A stretch of DNA of 5,401 bases, taken from contig JACQTR010000153.1 of the NCBI GenBank assembly GCA_016210705.1, positions 1-5,401 of the forward strand. Reading direction: 5' to 3'. Positions 4,808 to 5,401 of this stretch are shown here, piece after piece. Source of the DNA: Chloroflexota bacterium. Its GTDB lineage: Bacteria > Chloroflexota > Dehalococcoidia > JACQTR01. Made by a program: the position numbers and the translations under genes. Position 1 is the stretch's first letter, and each line of letters begins with the position of its first letter. The notes under the pieces are model-generated. The model was not told the origin of the DNA, made no database searches, and saw nothing but the letters and a program-made list of their open reading frames with translations.

Positions 4808-5401
4808 CTACTCCTCGAACCCCAGCCAGTATTTCCCCCCTGGGGGCAGGAGGTCGAAGGGCTCGCCCGCGAACTTGGCCTCTAGGGTGGGTTTAAGCTC
4901 CGCTATGGGCACCCGGAGCTGCTTCAAACTATCCCGGTCGCGAATAGTCACCGCTTGATCCTCCAGGGTCTGGAAGTCGACGGTGACAGCGTAAGGGGTG
5001 CCGACCTCGTCGTGGCGACGGTAGCGCCGCCCAATGCTCTGAGCATCATCGTAATCCACAACAAAATGTTTCCGTAGGCGGTCATAGACCTCCCGGGCAG
5101 CCGGCACCAGCTTCTGATTTCGGCTCAGAGGGAGCACCGCCACCTGGATGGGGGCCAGGTCTCGATGGAGCCGCAGCACCACCCTGGTTTCTCCCTTTAC
5201 TTCCTCCTCATAATAGGCATCAACGAGAAAGGCCAGAAGGGCACGATCGACGCCACCCGAAGGTTCGATGATGTAGGGCAGAAAGCGCTCCTTGGTCTCA
5301 TCATCGAAATAGCTCAGGTCTTTGCCGCTGTATTGGGCATGCTGTGCCAGATCGAAGTCCCCGCGGTTGGCGATGCCCTCCAGCTCGGCCCAGCCGAAGG
5401 G
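4808..5401 (-). CDS. glyQS: Glycyl-tRNA synthetase, single-chain alpha2 type, C-terminal 197 residues
   Basis: This is the C-terminal part of a class II aminoacyl-tRNA synthetase, which charges tRNA-Gly with glycine in the cytoplasm. The frame is open through the right edge, so the N-terminus is outside the window. From the edge, residues 1-21 (PFGWAELEGIANRGDFDLAQ) are the glycine-pocket region characteristic of the alpha2 enzyme. EPSGGVDRALLAFL (46-59) is class II motif 3 with its ATP-binding arginine (R53). Residues about 81-165 (LAPIQVAVLPL, then YDDAQSIGRRYRRHDEVGTPYAVTVD) are the HGTP anticodon-binding domain. A short tail, PTLEAK through KYWLGFEE, follows. This is the eukaryote/archaea-like dimeric form and not the alpha2-beta2 form encoded by glyQ plus glyS. 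The gene looks intact. Its final 105 bp occur again at 4368-4472, so an element or recombination event has used this 3' end. Confidence 0.95.
   Translation of the reverse strand, partial: PFGWAELEGIANRGDFDLAQHAQYSGKDLSYFDDETKERFLPYIIEPSGGVDRALLAFLVDAYYEEEVKGETRVVLRLHRDLAPIQVAVLPLSRNQKLVPAAREVYDRLRKHFVVDYDDAQSIGRRYRRHDEVGTPYAVTVDFQTLEDQAVTIRDRDSLKQLRVPIAELKPTLEAKFAGEPFDLLPPGGKYWLGFEE

Overview
This is a bacterial chromosomal segment in which every convincing gene lies on the minus strand, so transcription runs from high to low coordinates. The housekeeping genes are moderately GC-rich. The single-chain (alpha2) glycyl-tRNA synthetase, the GT-C type membrane glycosyltransferase and a TTCGACAAGCTCAG-type short repeat would suit a Chloroflexota-like bacterium, but that is a guess from general resemblance. 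No marker gene here settles it.

Layout in transcription order: (1) 4808-5401, the C-terminal 197 residues of glycyl-tRNA synthetase (glyQS), cut by the right edge. (2) 4368-4800, a scrambled stretch. It holds a 5' stub of a probable DUF4258 gene (4694-4786) overlapped by a 9-bp inverted repeat, an intact DUF2283 gene (4495-4710), and a second, diverged copy of the last 35 codons of glyQS (4368-4472). (3) 3014-4282, a DUF262 (ParB-like, DGQQR) gene followed by an HNH nuclease segment in the same reading frame, parted from it by one TAA codon. Together they look like one GmrSD/SspE-like defence protein of about 420 residues that is either broken by a nonsense change or made as two pieces. (4) 979-2923, a compact cluster of a 112-residue unknown protein with one CxxCxGxG knuckle, a DUF167/YggU protein and an SbcD/Mre11-like nuclease. 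(5) 1-973, the N-terminal part of a polytopic GT87/DUF2029-like glycosyltransferase, cut by the left edge.

The most interesting region is 3014-4810. A duplicated glyQS 3' end, a toxin-antitoxin-like DUF4258/DUF2283 remnant and a DUF262-HNH defence gene sit together between glyQS and an ordinary DNA-repair/housekeeping cluster. This looks like an accessory or defence insertion site at the 3' end of glyQS. The glyQS fragment differs from the complete gene mainly at silent positions, which suggests it came from a related lineage rather than from recent local duplication. No integrase, transposase, tRNA, rRNA or CRISPR array is visible. There is no gene-free stretch longer than 300 bases; the longest gaps are about 90-210 bases and are described below.
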